Below, one piece after another: positions 1 through 5,365 of a stretch of DNA of 5,365 nucleotides. Source of the DNA: Deltaproteobacteria bacterium. Lineage in GTDB: Bacteria; Desulfobacterota; Desulfobacteria; Desulfobacterales; JAFDCJ01. The notes under the pieces were generated by a model. The model searched no databases, had not been told where the DNA came from, and saw only the letters and a list, made by a program, of their open reading frames with translations. Where the stretch lies: contig JAFDDW010000188.1 of assembly GCA_019310665.1 (NCBI GenBank), positions 1-5,365 of the forward strand, read 5' to 3'. Numbering within the stretch: the stretch's first letter is position 1; every line of letters begins with the position of its first letter. A program made the position numbers and the translations under genes.

Positions 1-4
1 CGGG

Positions 5-2182
5 TTAGGGTTTGTAAACATGATACCGGGCGCTCATCCATTCAGTCAGTCCCGTTTTGTAATATTTGGAAAACCGCCTGTCTGAAGGGCCTCCGGGAAG
101 ATTGTTGAGTAATTCATCATTATCCAGATCCGCTATCATCCGGTATGAGGCCGCAAATGTTGCCGATTGTCCCATGGCCCTAAATATCTGGCTTTGCGGA
201 ATGGTTGCGCGGCTGCCGATATGCTCATAGGGGCCGTAGTCGAATCCGAAAATTTTGGGAAGTTTACCGCCGAAAAATAAATTAAGGATATATATTTTGC
301 GCGTTTGTCCATAAGGGATGGCCGGTTTTCTCAGACCACGGTCAATGGCCATTTGATATATTTGTTCTCTTGACTGATCTGCGAACCAGGCCGATGTCTC
401 TTTTAGCAAAACCTGATCAAAATTACCATGGAGCATGGCGAACATGGAGGTATCCGTGATCATGTGTCCGATCACATCGACACCCATGCCATTTTCACCG
501 AAAACCAGTTCCAGCAGTTCCCGGTAGATCCTCTCAAACAGGGTGGCGCCAAGAGAGGCGGCATCATATCTTCGGTCCCAGTTTCTTAATATTTCACCGT
601 TCTCTGTGGAAGGCAGCTGCGGTTTTATAATTTTCATAAATGCTTCGGCCTGTTTTGAATACAGGTCATAGTGGATTTTTTTCATGTCTTCTGTGGTCAG
701 TGATTCACCTTTCTCGAGCAGTTCCTGGATGCGGTCCGCCCGGTAGCTTGACATGGGCAGGGTCATGGGTGCAACCTCGCCCAGATGGTTCAAATCCTGA
801 TTGGCTGTGATAATAAAGCCCTGTTCCGGATTCAATGACCGGGGATACTTATCCGGGCTGATCATACCCTGCCAGTCTTGATTTTCATCCCAGCCCAGGT
901 AAGGCAGGAGACCTGACGTATTCTCAGCCTTATGCGGGTAGAGCCCGCTCAACTGGTAGCCGATATTGCCCCCGGTATCTGCCGTGATCCAGTTGAAAGG
1001 TCCGAAGGGAAGACTCGCAAAGTAATTCAGCGCTTCCCCTGCATTTTTAGCATGGAATACTTTGAAAAGATTGTTGGCCGTTTCTGCGGCGGTGCCTTTG
1101 CGGCCGGTCCAGGCAAGGCTGAGATAATACCCGTCCTCATCGGGTTCCCCCTCCAGGATTCCGTGCTCATTTTCATAAATTTTGATGACCAGGGGCTCTT
1201 TTTTCTTGGGCCTAATAATTTCTTCTCTAACAGTAAACGGCAGCCATTGATCGCCCCGCCGGTATTTTTGGTCCCTCACTTCCTCGATGAAATAATCAAT
1301 CATATCCATGGTGCCATAGGTCACCGCCCAGGCAAGATTGGGGGATCGACCCAAAACAACGGAGGGAACTCCCGGCCAGGTGGCACCCATCATGTAATGG
1401 TCCTGCGAAGTCATGAGGGCGGAATACCAGATGGAAGGCAGTTGGATGGCCAAATGGGGATCACCACAAAGCATGGCTTTGCCCGAAGCTGTTTTTCCGG
1501 GGCTGATCGCCCAATTATTGCTCGCGGAAAAACCGGCCAGGCGTCCCAGCCATTTGATTGGCTCCGGGATGATCGGTCGGAAAAATTTAACCTGCTTAAT
1601 GATTTTAATGAGATCTTCAGGGATGTCTTCTCTGATGTAAGGAAAAAGCTCCTTTATTTTGCAAGGTTCAACATCATTTCTGATGATTTGCATGATGAAT
1701 TTTTCAATATCCCCCTGACTCTGGGATAATCCCAAGAATCCAATCATCTTAATCATCAGGATGATATCTTCAGGCGTCCAGCTGTCGGGTTTGTATCCGG
1801 TCAGCCTAAATTCAAAAGGGGTTTTGGAATCTGCGATGGCGTCGTTTACCCCGCGGCAGTAGGTCCTGAAAATTTCGTCGCTTTCATTTGATAATTGTTG
1901 AACTTCGTCTGCTGCGTCACCGCCCAGATCAATCCAGCGCATAAATTTGTCGAGTTCAATCAGATCCTTGTCGGCTTTTATACATTCTGAGGCCCTGCCC
2001 TGACCGAAGATCTTCATAAGCCACATATGCATCTGGCGATCATGGCCATGCATGTATCCCAACCCGTAATGAAGATCGATTTCTTCGTCGGATTCGATCC
2101 GGGGAAAGCCGTCCGGCATGCGTTGAATTTTGACGTTGCCGGCTGTCCCTTTCAGGATAACTTCCTGGTCTTTGATCTTCAT
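5..2182 (-). CDS. Penicillin acylase family protein (Ntn hydrolase), complete
   Basis: This is a predicted N-terminal-nucleophile amidohydrolase of the penicillin acylase family, whose members cleave amide bonds in acylated substrates such as penicillins, N-acyl-homoserine lactones or N-acyl amino acids. The substrate here cannot be told. From the chosen start the protein has 725 residues, within the family's usual range. The alpha-chain motif YGLGYMHGHDRQMHM lies near residues 39-53. The processing site is FSA|SNNWAIS, with nucleophile Ser221 (codon 1522-1520) as first residue of the beta chain. GDPHL follows at about 240-244, and FNWITADTGGNIGY at about 396-409 carries the expected oxyanion-hole Asn (about 397). 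ITANQ lies near 458. The family is normally self-cleaved into alpha and beta chains. I chose ATG 2182 because AGGGGG ends 6 nt before it; ATG 2188 would have no spacing. No signal peptide or membrane segment is seen, which is odd for a usually exported family. The gene diverges from the flavoenzyme gene at 2644. Family assignment is firm; substrate and location are open. Confidence 0.93.
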   Translation of the reverse strand: MKIKDQEVILKGTAGNVKIQRMPDGFPRIESDEEIDLHYGLGYMHGHDRQMHMWLMKIFGQGRASECIKADKDLIELDKFMRWIDLGGDAADEVQQLSNESDEIFRTYCRGVNDAIADSKTPFEFRLTGYKPDSWTPEDIILMIKMIGFLGLSQSQGDIEKFIMQIIRNDVEPCKIKELFPYIREDIPEDLIKIIKQVKFFRPIIPEPIKWLGRLAGFSASNNWAISPGKTASGKAMLCGDPHLAIQLPSIWYSALMTSQDHYMMGATWPGVPSVVLGRSPNLAWAVTYGTMDMIDYFIEEVRDQKYRRGDQWLPFTVREEIIRPKKKEPLVIKIYENEHGILEGEPDEDGYYLSLAWTGRKGTAAETANNLFKVFHAKNAGEALNYFASLPFGPFNWITADTGGNIGYQLSGLYPHKAENTSGLLPYLGWDENQDWQGMISPDKYPRSLNPEQGFIITANQDLNHLGEVAPMTLPMSSYRADRIQELLEKGESLTTEDMKKIHYDLYSKQAEAFMKIIKPQLPSTENGEILRNWDRRYDAASLGATLFERIYRELLELVFGENGMGVDVIGHMITDTSMFAMLHGNFDQVLLKETSAWFADQSREQIYQMAIDRGLRKPAIPYGQTRKIYILNLFFGGKLPKIFGFDYGPYEHIGSRATIPQSQIFRAMGQSATFAASYRMIADLDNDELLNNLPGGPSDRRFSKYYKTGLTEWMSARYHVYKP

Positions 2183-2188
2183 TGTCAT

Positions 2189-2194
2189 CCCCCT
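2189..2194 (-). promoter_or_regulatory. Ribosome binding site that sets the acylase start
   Basis: On the minus strand AGGGGG is followed by ATGACAATG. The gap to the second ATG (2182) is 6 nt, while the first ATG (2188) directly abuts the purine run. This favours 2182 as the start. It also argues against the much longer in-frame extension that begins at 2320, which has no leader-like sequence and runs through the likely promoter. Confidence 0.65.
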
Positions 2195-2231
2195 GGATAA
2201 ATGTTTGAACGCTTTGATTTTTAAATGATAT

Positions 2232-2260
2232 TTTTTATTAGGGATAGGGTGCCAAGTCAA
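2232..2260 (-). promoter_or_regulatory. Candidate sigma70-type promoter of the acylase gene
   Basis: Read on the minus strand, TTGACT (2260-2255, one mismatch to TTGACA) is followed after 17 nt by TAAAAA (2237-2232, four of six matches to TATAAT), in an AT-rich tract. Transcription would start near 2225, giving a leader of about 40 nt before ATG 2182. The -35 box and spacing are good and the -10 is weak, so this is a plausible but unproven promoter. Confidence 0.4.
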
Positions 2261-2330
2261 GAAGCAATCTGTAAAATGCTTTCCCGGCGAAGTATTGTGG
2301 TGTAAAGGTAAATATGACATAATATTTCTC

Positions 2331-2370
2331 GCGGCTGCCTACGGGCTGGAAGCGGGGCTGGGGCAGCCGC
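2331..2370. repeat. GC-rich inverted repeat (9-bp stem)
   Basis: GCGGCTGCC at 2331-2339 is the exact reverse complement of GGCAGCCGC at 2362-2370, enclosing 22 nt that are also GC-rich. It stands out because both flanks are AT-rich. No T-run follows the stem on either strand, so it does not look like an intrinsic terminator. It lies about 100 bp upstream of the acylase promoter candidate and could be an operator, an mRNA structure, or a chance fold. Confidence 0.6.
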
Positions 2371-2410
2371 TATATGTCGCGGAATTGTATGAAAATTGGA
2401 TACGGGTCTG

Positions 2411-2577
2411 ATTTAGGAATTAAAGGATTGAGGAATTTAGGAATTGAAGGATTAAGGGATTGAGGGATTAAGGCATTGAGGAATTGGGTTTTATATAAGA
2501 TTAGGATGTATCCTTTAATTCCTAAATTCCTAAATTCGCAATACCTAAATTGTTATACCCTAAATCCCCCAATTCGG
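2411..2577. repeat. Short degenerate repeat block with opposed arms (long hairpin)
   Basis: On the plus strand from 2416 to about 2487 there are nine head-to-tail units of 7-9 nt, close to GG(A/G)ATT(A/G/T)A, starting at 2416, 2425, 2432, 2440, 2449, 2456, 2464, 2472 and 2480. From 2510 to about 2577 the same units occur in reverse complement (for example TCCTTTAATT and CCTAAATT), less regularly. The arms pair in more than one register: 2411-2428 (atttaggaattaaaggat) matches 2510-2527 perfectly over 18 bp, and 2431-2452 matches 2510-2531 over 22 bp with one G-U pair. The middle (2488-2509) is an AT-rich loop. The block has no open reading frame of note and no equal-length repeats separated by unique spacers. 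It may be a repetitive extragenic element; its function is unknown. Confidence 0.85.
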
Positions 2578-2632
2578 CGCTAATAAATATAAATAGTGCC
2601 CAAAAAATTGACTCATTTTTAAAGTTAATTAC

Positions 2633-2637
2633 GAGGT
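2633..2637 (+). promoter_or_regulatory. Ribosome binding site supporting a TTG start
   Basis: GAGGT lies 6 nt before TTG 2644. No ATG or GTG in this frame is better placed, since the first in-frame ATG is 48 nt further on. This is the main reason to accept the rare TTG start codon. Confidence 0.6.
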
Positions 2638-2643
2638 CTGAAA

Positions 2644-4029
2644 TTGCAATTTAATTCCCTCACTGAAACCCATATTAAAGCACTTCAATCCATGGTGGAT
2701 GCGGATCGGTTTTCCACCGGAGAATCGGTGCTGGATCTGCATGCCAGGGATCAGTCCTACCATCCGCGCAGTCGCCCGGAAGCGGTCATCTGGCCTTTGT
2801 CTGCAACTGAGGTTTCCGGCATTTTAAAATATGCCGACGAACACCGGATTCCGATTACCGGGTGGGGTTCCGGATCGAGCCTGGAAGGCAATCCGATTCC
2901 GATGAAACACGGGATTGTGCTGGATTTTTCGCAGATGAACCGGATTTTGGAAATCCGGGAAGAGGATTTTCAGGCCGACGTAGAGCCGGGGGTGATCTAC
3001 CAGGATTTAAACGCCAAGCTCAAGCATACAGGTCTGTTTTTCCCACCGGATCCCGGGGCGCGGGCCACTATCGGCGGGATGATTGCCAACAATGCCAGCG
3101 GCACCCGCACGGTATATTACGGCTCCACCAAGGATTATGTTTTGCAATTGACGGTGGTGATGGCTAACGGAGAGATCGTCGAAATGGGAACCCGATCCAG
3201 CAAAACCTCGTCCGGATATGACCTTATTCGCCTGATGGTCGGCTCCGAAGGAACCCTGGGAATCGTTGTTAAAGCCACCGTTCGACTGACCGGGCTTCCA
3301 CCGGAATTTTCTGCCGCCGTTGCCACTTTTCCAAGTGTCGAGACCGCCGGCAAGGCTGTTTTTGAAATCAAACGCGCCGGACTCAACCCGGCGGCACTGG
3401 AATTGTTGGGACCCGAATCCATTGCTTTGATGAACAAGGAGGAGAATCTTGATCTAAGCGTCTCACCGACCCTGTTTATCGAATTTCACGGGATTACGAC
3501 CGGCCAGTTGTCTGAGGTACTGGAGATGGCTGAGGAGATTTGCCGGACCGAAGGATGCCTGCAGTTCAGACCGGGGTTGGGCCGGGCGGAAAGGGATCAC
3601 ATCTTTAAGGCTCGCCACGGCCTGGGCGAGACAATCATTCGCAATCATCCGGGCTGCCGGGTGCTGTCAACGGATGTGGCCGTGCCGAACACCCAATATC
3701 CGGAACTGATAAAAACGATCCGGGAAGAAGTGGATGCCAGCAAAATCGTGGGCTATACCCTGAGCCATGCCGGTGACGGCAATGTTCATCTGGTTGTCGT
3801 CGGGAAAAAGGGAGATAAGACAGAATGGGATAAAATCGATCGGGTCGTCAACACCGTGGTTGCCCGGGCGCTGAATCTGGGAGGTACAGCCACCGGTGAG
3901 CACGGGGTGGGGATCGGAAAAAGGAAATACATGGCCACCGAGCACGGATCCAGCCTGCAATGGATGCAGCGCGTGAAATCATTGTTTGATCCCAACGGTA
4001 TACTTAATCCTGGAAAGATATTTCCATAA
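2644..4029 (+). CDS. FAD-dependent D-2-hydroxyacid dehydrogenase (GlcD / D-lactate dehydrogenase type)
   Basis: This flavoprotein of 461 residues should oxidise a D-2-hydroxyacid (D-lactate or glycolate are the usual candidates) to the 2-oxoacid and pass electrons through FAD to a respiratory carrier. The FAD-binding (PCMH-type) domain spans about 40-215 and includes GWGSGSSLEGNPIP (73-86), FFPPDPGARATIGGM (132-146), NNASGT (149-154) and GSEGTLGIV (200-208). The C-terminal FAD-oxidase domain contains SHAGDGNVH (374-382) and GGTATGEHGVG (413-423), and the chain ends in NPGKIFP. By family analogy His375, His382 and Glu419 bind a metal and His420 is catalytic. The SLEG and DPGA signatures resemble cytochrome-type D-lactate dehydrogenase more than classical GlcD. 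Length is normal for a stand-alone subunit. No iron-sulfur partner (GlcF-like) is next to it in the window. The start is TTG, with GAGGT at 2633-2637 six nt upstream; the next ATG (2692) has no such support. Family is certain, substrate is not. Confidence 0.93.
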   Translation: MQFNSLTETHIKALQSMVDADRFSTGESVLDLHARDQSYHPRSRPEAVIWPLSATEVSGILKYADEHRIPITGWGSGSSLEGNPIPMKHGIVLDFSQMNRILEIREEDFQADVEPGVIYQDLNAKLKHTGLFFPPDPGARATIGGMIANNASGTRTVYYGSTKDYVLQLTVVMANGEIVEMGTRSSKTSSGYDLIRLMVGSEGTLGIVVKATVRLTGLPPEFSAAVATFPSVETAGKAVFEIKRAGLNPAALELLGPESIALMNKEENLDLSVSPTLFIEFHGITTGQLSEVLEMAEEICRTEGCLQFRPGLGRAERDHIFKARHGLGETIIRNHPGCRVLSTDVAVPNTQYPELIKTIREEVDASKIVGYTLSHAGDGNVHLVVVGKKGDKTEWDKIDRVVNTVVARALNLGGTATGEHGVGIGKRKYMATEHGSSLQWMQRVKSLFDPNGILNPGKIFP

Positions 4030-4033
4030 CGAT

Positions 4034-4771
4034 CTATTCGATACTGTCCACCAGTCCCCATTTCAGGGCCTTGTCAGCACTAAACCAGGTCGTCTTTTTC
4101 TCCAACTCTTGCCACTTGGTTTTGCCCAGGTTGGAATTGTCAACGAGTTTTCCGATGTAACGATCGCGCAGCAGATGCATCAACTCGTTCTGGGATTGAA
4201 TATCCGAAGCGGTTTCGCGTCCCGGCCATTTCCAGAGCGCGGCTTCGTGCACCATGAAAATGGTTCCCGGAGCGGCCAGGCGGACATCGCAAACCGCAAA
4301 AACAGGTACGGCCGCGCTGGCGATGATCCCGGAGGCATGGGCCGTGATTTTAAAACCTTTTCTTCGGGCCCGTTCGATCTGATCCGCCAGGGCAAGGCCG
4401 GAAAAAGCATCCCCACCGGGAGAGTTAATGAACAGATTCACATCACGAATGGTGGTGTTGTTTTCCAGGACGACAAAATCGTTCCACAACCGGGTGACGT
4501 CTGCTACCGACAGGCCGGAGAAAATTTTTATAAAAGCCTTGTCATTTGAAATGAACGACAGCTGTGACAGACGACCTTCCGGGTTGGAGACTTCCATGGA
4601 TTTGTTCACCCGATCCTTGGGTTGTTCCTGAACGGTTACTTTCGCCGGATCAGTGGCCTGGATTGTTACAATCACTTCCTGGGGCTTCGGTGGCGGACTG
4701 CTGGTCGGTACGCTTGCACAACTAACCAAAAAAATTCCCAAAGCAAATAAGATAAAAATTTTTCTAATCAT
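4034..4771 (-). CDS. Predicted lipoprotein with ClpP-like serine protease domain
   Basis: The 245-residue protein begins with a lipoprotein signal: MIRK, a hydrophobic stretch (about 5-16) and lipobox LVSC with Cys18. Ala at +2 would suit outer-membrane sorting by the E. coli rule. A Pro/Ser-rich linker (about 21-31) follows, and the ClpP/crotonase-type domain starts near 78. INSPGGDAFSG (115-125) is the Gly-Gly oxyanion loop. GIIASAA (148-154) aligns with the ClpP GQAASMG motif, making Ser152 the nucleophile, and FMVHEA (172-177) supplies His175. The C-terminal WFSADKALKWGLVDSI matches the ClpP FLSAPEAVEYGLVDSI motif, but Thr227 falls where ClpP has its catalytic Asp. It is likely a membrane-tethered, ATPase-independent peptidase, or a degenerate homologue. 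SppA, NfeD and phage-prohead ClpP-like proteases are related alternatives. AAGGAG (4785-4780) lies 8 nt before the ATG. The gene converges on the flavoenzyme gene, with 4 bp between the stops. The fold is well supported, the activity is not. Confidence 0.85.
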   Translation of the reverse strand: MIRKIFILFALGIFLVSCASVPTSSPPPKPQEVIVTIQATDPAKVTVQEQPKDRVNKSMEVSNPEGRLSQLSFISNDKAFIKIFSGLSVADVTRLWNDFVVLENNTTIRDVNLFINSPGGDAFSGLALADQIERARRKGFKITAHASGIIASAAVPVFAVCDVRLAAPGTIFMVHEAALWKWPGRETASDIQSQNELMHLLRDRYIGKLVDNSNLGKTKWQELEKKTTWFSADKALKWGLVDSIE

Positions 4772-4779
4772 GACTCAAT

Positions 4780-4785
4780 CTCCTT
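4780..4785 (-). promoter_or_regulatory. Ribosome binding site of the ClpP-like lipoprotein gene
   Basis: AAGGAG on the minus strand is an almost ideal Shine-Dalgarno sequence, 8 nt upstream of ATG 4771. Together with the signal peptide that begins directly at this codon, it fixes the start. Confidence 0.75.
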
Positions 4786-4952
4786 CGATATTTTTTTCCC
4801 CTAATTGTGTTATTCACTAATGCAGCAAAAAGCATACCAAATTATCCAAATCAAGAAGACAAAAATATTTAATTAAAATACAGCTATTTATAGGATGTCA
4901 CGATGCCTAAAGAGAACCAGTTAAGATTGATCATTTTTTATCAGTCACGGAT

Positions 4953-4969
4953 TTGACATAGAGAGTCAA
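4953..4969. promoter_or_regulatory. Small inverted repeat containing a perfect -35 hexamer (possible operator)
   Basis: TTGAC (4953-4957) and GTCAA (4965-4969) form a 5-bp inverted repeat around 7 nt, and the left arm is part of a perfect TTGACA. It lies about 60 bp before the plus-strand start at 5019. No good -10 box follows at 16-18 nt, so any promoter here would need an activator or another sigma factor. The match is short and could be chance. Confidence 0.2.
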
Positions 4970-5005
4970 TAATGCCGGTAGTGATTCAACCAATCAACCA
5001 AAAAC

Positions 5006-5011
5006 AGGGAG
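5006..5011 (+). promoter_or_regulatory. Ribosome binding site of the B3/B4 domain gene
   Basis: AGGGAG lies 7 nt before ATG 5019. The alternative in-frame ATG at 5037 has no purine-rich element at a suitable distance, so 5019 is preferred. Confidence 0.6.
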
Positions 5012-5018
5012 CATTGCC

Positions 5019-5365
5019 ATGGGGGATCTATTTAGCATGTCGCAAAAATACCGGGAACAATATCCCGGTGTGGGGTTCGGTCTCACCCTGATCACCGGAT
5101 GTCGCGATGCTTCAAATCCGCCGGGTTTTGACCAATATAAACGGAAGCTTCTGCGCAAAATGAGAAAGCGGGAGACCCTGGCACAGATTACCGATCGCAT
5201 TGAGATTTATGCCCGCTTTTTTAAACGCTTCGGTTTTGACTGCCCCCTGCCCAAACATCTCAAGCGAACGGTTAACAGCGGATTTCCCCGCTACTCCCTC
5301 TATGTGGATGCCCATTTTATGGCCGAAATGTGTGCCGGCATCCTGGTGGCGGTTACTGATTTCAA
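5019..5365 (+). CDS. B3/B4 (PheRS-beta-like) domain protein, 3' end beyond window
   Basis: Translation from ATG 5019 stays open for 115 codons to the window edge. The order of segments fits stand-alone B3/B4 domain proteins, which share the editing/tRNA-contact fold of the phenylalanyl-tRNA synthetase beta chain. YPGVGFGLTLITGCRD (about 15-30) resembles the opening strand typically written FPGLxVGVLVxxG. IEIYARFFKRFGFD (about 64-77) matches the YRxFYxxFGxD helix, and HLKRTVNSGFPRYSLYVDAHFMAEM (about 83-107) fits the LLRRVLxGxPLPxINxLVDAxN region. Stand-alone members have no settled role; RNA or aminoacyl-tRNA binding is a guess from the fold. The start is supported by AGGGAG (5006-5011) 7 nt upstream; Met at codon 7 is a weaker alternative. 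The gene diverges from the lipoprotein gene across 247 AT-rich bases. The assignment rests on pattern memory and is moderately sure. Confidence 0.68.
   Translation, partial: MGDLFSMSQKYREQYPGVGFGLTLITGCRDASNPPGFDQYKRKLLRKMRKRETLAQITDRIEIYARFFKRFGFDCPLPKHLKRTVNSGFPRYSLYVDAHFMAEMCAGILVAVTDF

Larger units (their letters stand above)
2183..2643. other. Divergent intergenic region between acylase and flavoenzyme genes
   Basis: This 461-bp gap separates two divergent start codons. From left to right it holds the acylase ribosome binding site and candidate promoter, a GC-rich 9-bp inverted repeat (2331-2370), and a block of short degenerate repeats in opposed orientation (2411-2577). An AT-rich tract with TATAAA at 2588-2593 follows, and then the GAGGT Shine-Dalgarno of the flavoenzyme gene. 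The TATAAA box has no matching -35 at a normal distance, and TTGACT at 2608-2613 has no -10 at 16-18 nt, so no promoter is called for the plus-strand gene. I see no convincing small protein gene here. Confidence 0.7.

Noticed and set aside
932..1729. 265-codon plus-strand open frame opposite the acylase gene
   Set aside because: The translation has no recognisable domain, is rich in Gly/Arg/Pro as expected of an antisense frame, and lies wholly within a well-supported gene.
2241..2260. sigma54-type promoter: TGGCAC present on the minus strand within TTGGCACCC
   Set aside because: The -24 element is perfect but the -12 position reads CCCT in place of TTGC, so the essential GC is missing.
2183..2320. 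N-terminal extension of the acylase frame back to ATG 2320
   Set aside because: It carries no signal peptide or family homology, overlaps the best promoter candidate, and a Shine-Dalgarno sequence sits right before 2182.
2331..2370. Intrinsic terminator at the GC-rich stem
   Set aside because: No T-run follows on either strand, and the site lies between two divergent starts where no terminator is expected.
2411..2577. CRISPR array or transposon end in the repeat block
   Set aside because: The units are 7-9 nt and directly adjacent, with no unique spacers. There is no target-site duplication or transposase nearby.
3986..4549. 187-codon plus-strand open frame overlapping the end of the flavoenzyme gene
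   Set aside because: It is antisense to the ClpP-like gene, whose motifs and ribosome binding site are clear, and it has no recognisable motif of its own.
4790..4900. Promoter for the ClpP-like gene on the minus strand
   Set aside because: GATAAT and TTGTCT are present in the AT-rich spacer, but no -35/-10 pair has both good matches and a 16-18 nt spacing, so I did not call one.
4893..5110. Near-repeat GGATGTC(A/G)CGATGC at 4893-4906 and 5097-5110
   Set aside because: It is a single pair of 14 nt with one mismatch. One copy is inside coding sequence and neither is palindromic, so chance is the simplest explanation.

Overview
The window holds four protein-coding genes, three complete and one cut by the right edge, on both strands. 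No rRNA, tRNA, CRISPR array, transposase or phage gene is visible. Base composition is moderate in the genes and AT-rich between them. Both larger gene-free gaps are divergent promoter regions. The gene types, the diderm-type lipoprotein and the AT-rich GGAATT/GGATTA-type repeats suggest a Gram-negative environmental bacterium, perhaps Desulfobacterota. That placement is inference, because no phylogenetic marker is present.

Layout from left to right: (1) on the minus strand, a 725-residue penicillin-acylase-family Ntn hydrolase (5-2182) with an intact autoprocessing Ser-Asn-Asn-Trp motif but no visible export signal. (2) A 461-bp divergent spacer (2183-2643) with a good sigma70-like promoter candidate for the acylase, a GC-rich 9-bp inverted repeat, and a block of short degenerate repeats in opposed orientation that can fold into a long hairpin. 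(3) On the plus strand, a 461-residue FAD-dependent D-2-hydroxyacid dehydrogenase of the GlcD / D-lactate dehydrogenase type (2644-4029), with a TTG start. (4) On the minus strand, convergent with it and only 4 bp away, a 245-residue predicted lipoprotein with a ClpP-like serine protease fold (4034-4771). Its Ser and His are recognisable, but Thr sits where ClpP has its catalytic Asp. (5) A 247-bp AT-rich divergent spacer (4772-5018). (6) On the plus strand, the first 115 codons of a protein resembling the B3/B4 (PheRS-beta-like) domain family (5019 to the window end).

Strand alternates at every gene, so no two genes here form an operon, and there is no clear shared pathway. The acylase would cut an unknown amide, the flavoenzyme would feed electrons from a D-2-hydroxyacid into respiration, the lipoprotein would be a membrane-anchored peptidase or degenerate homologue, and the B3/B4 protein may bind RNA or nucleotides. 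I see no convincing new multi-gene system. The features most worth a second look are the repeat block, the unusual ClpP-like lipoprotein and the apparently leaderless acylase.
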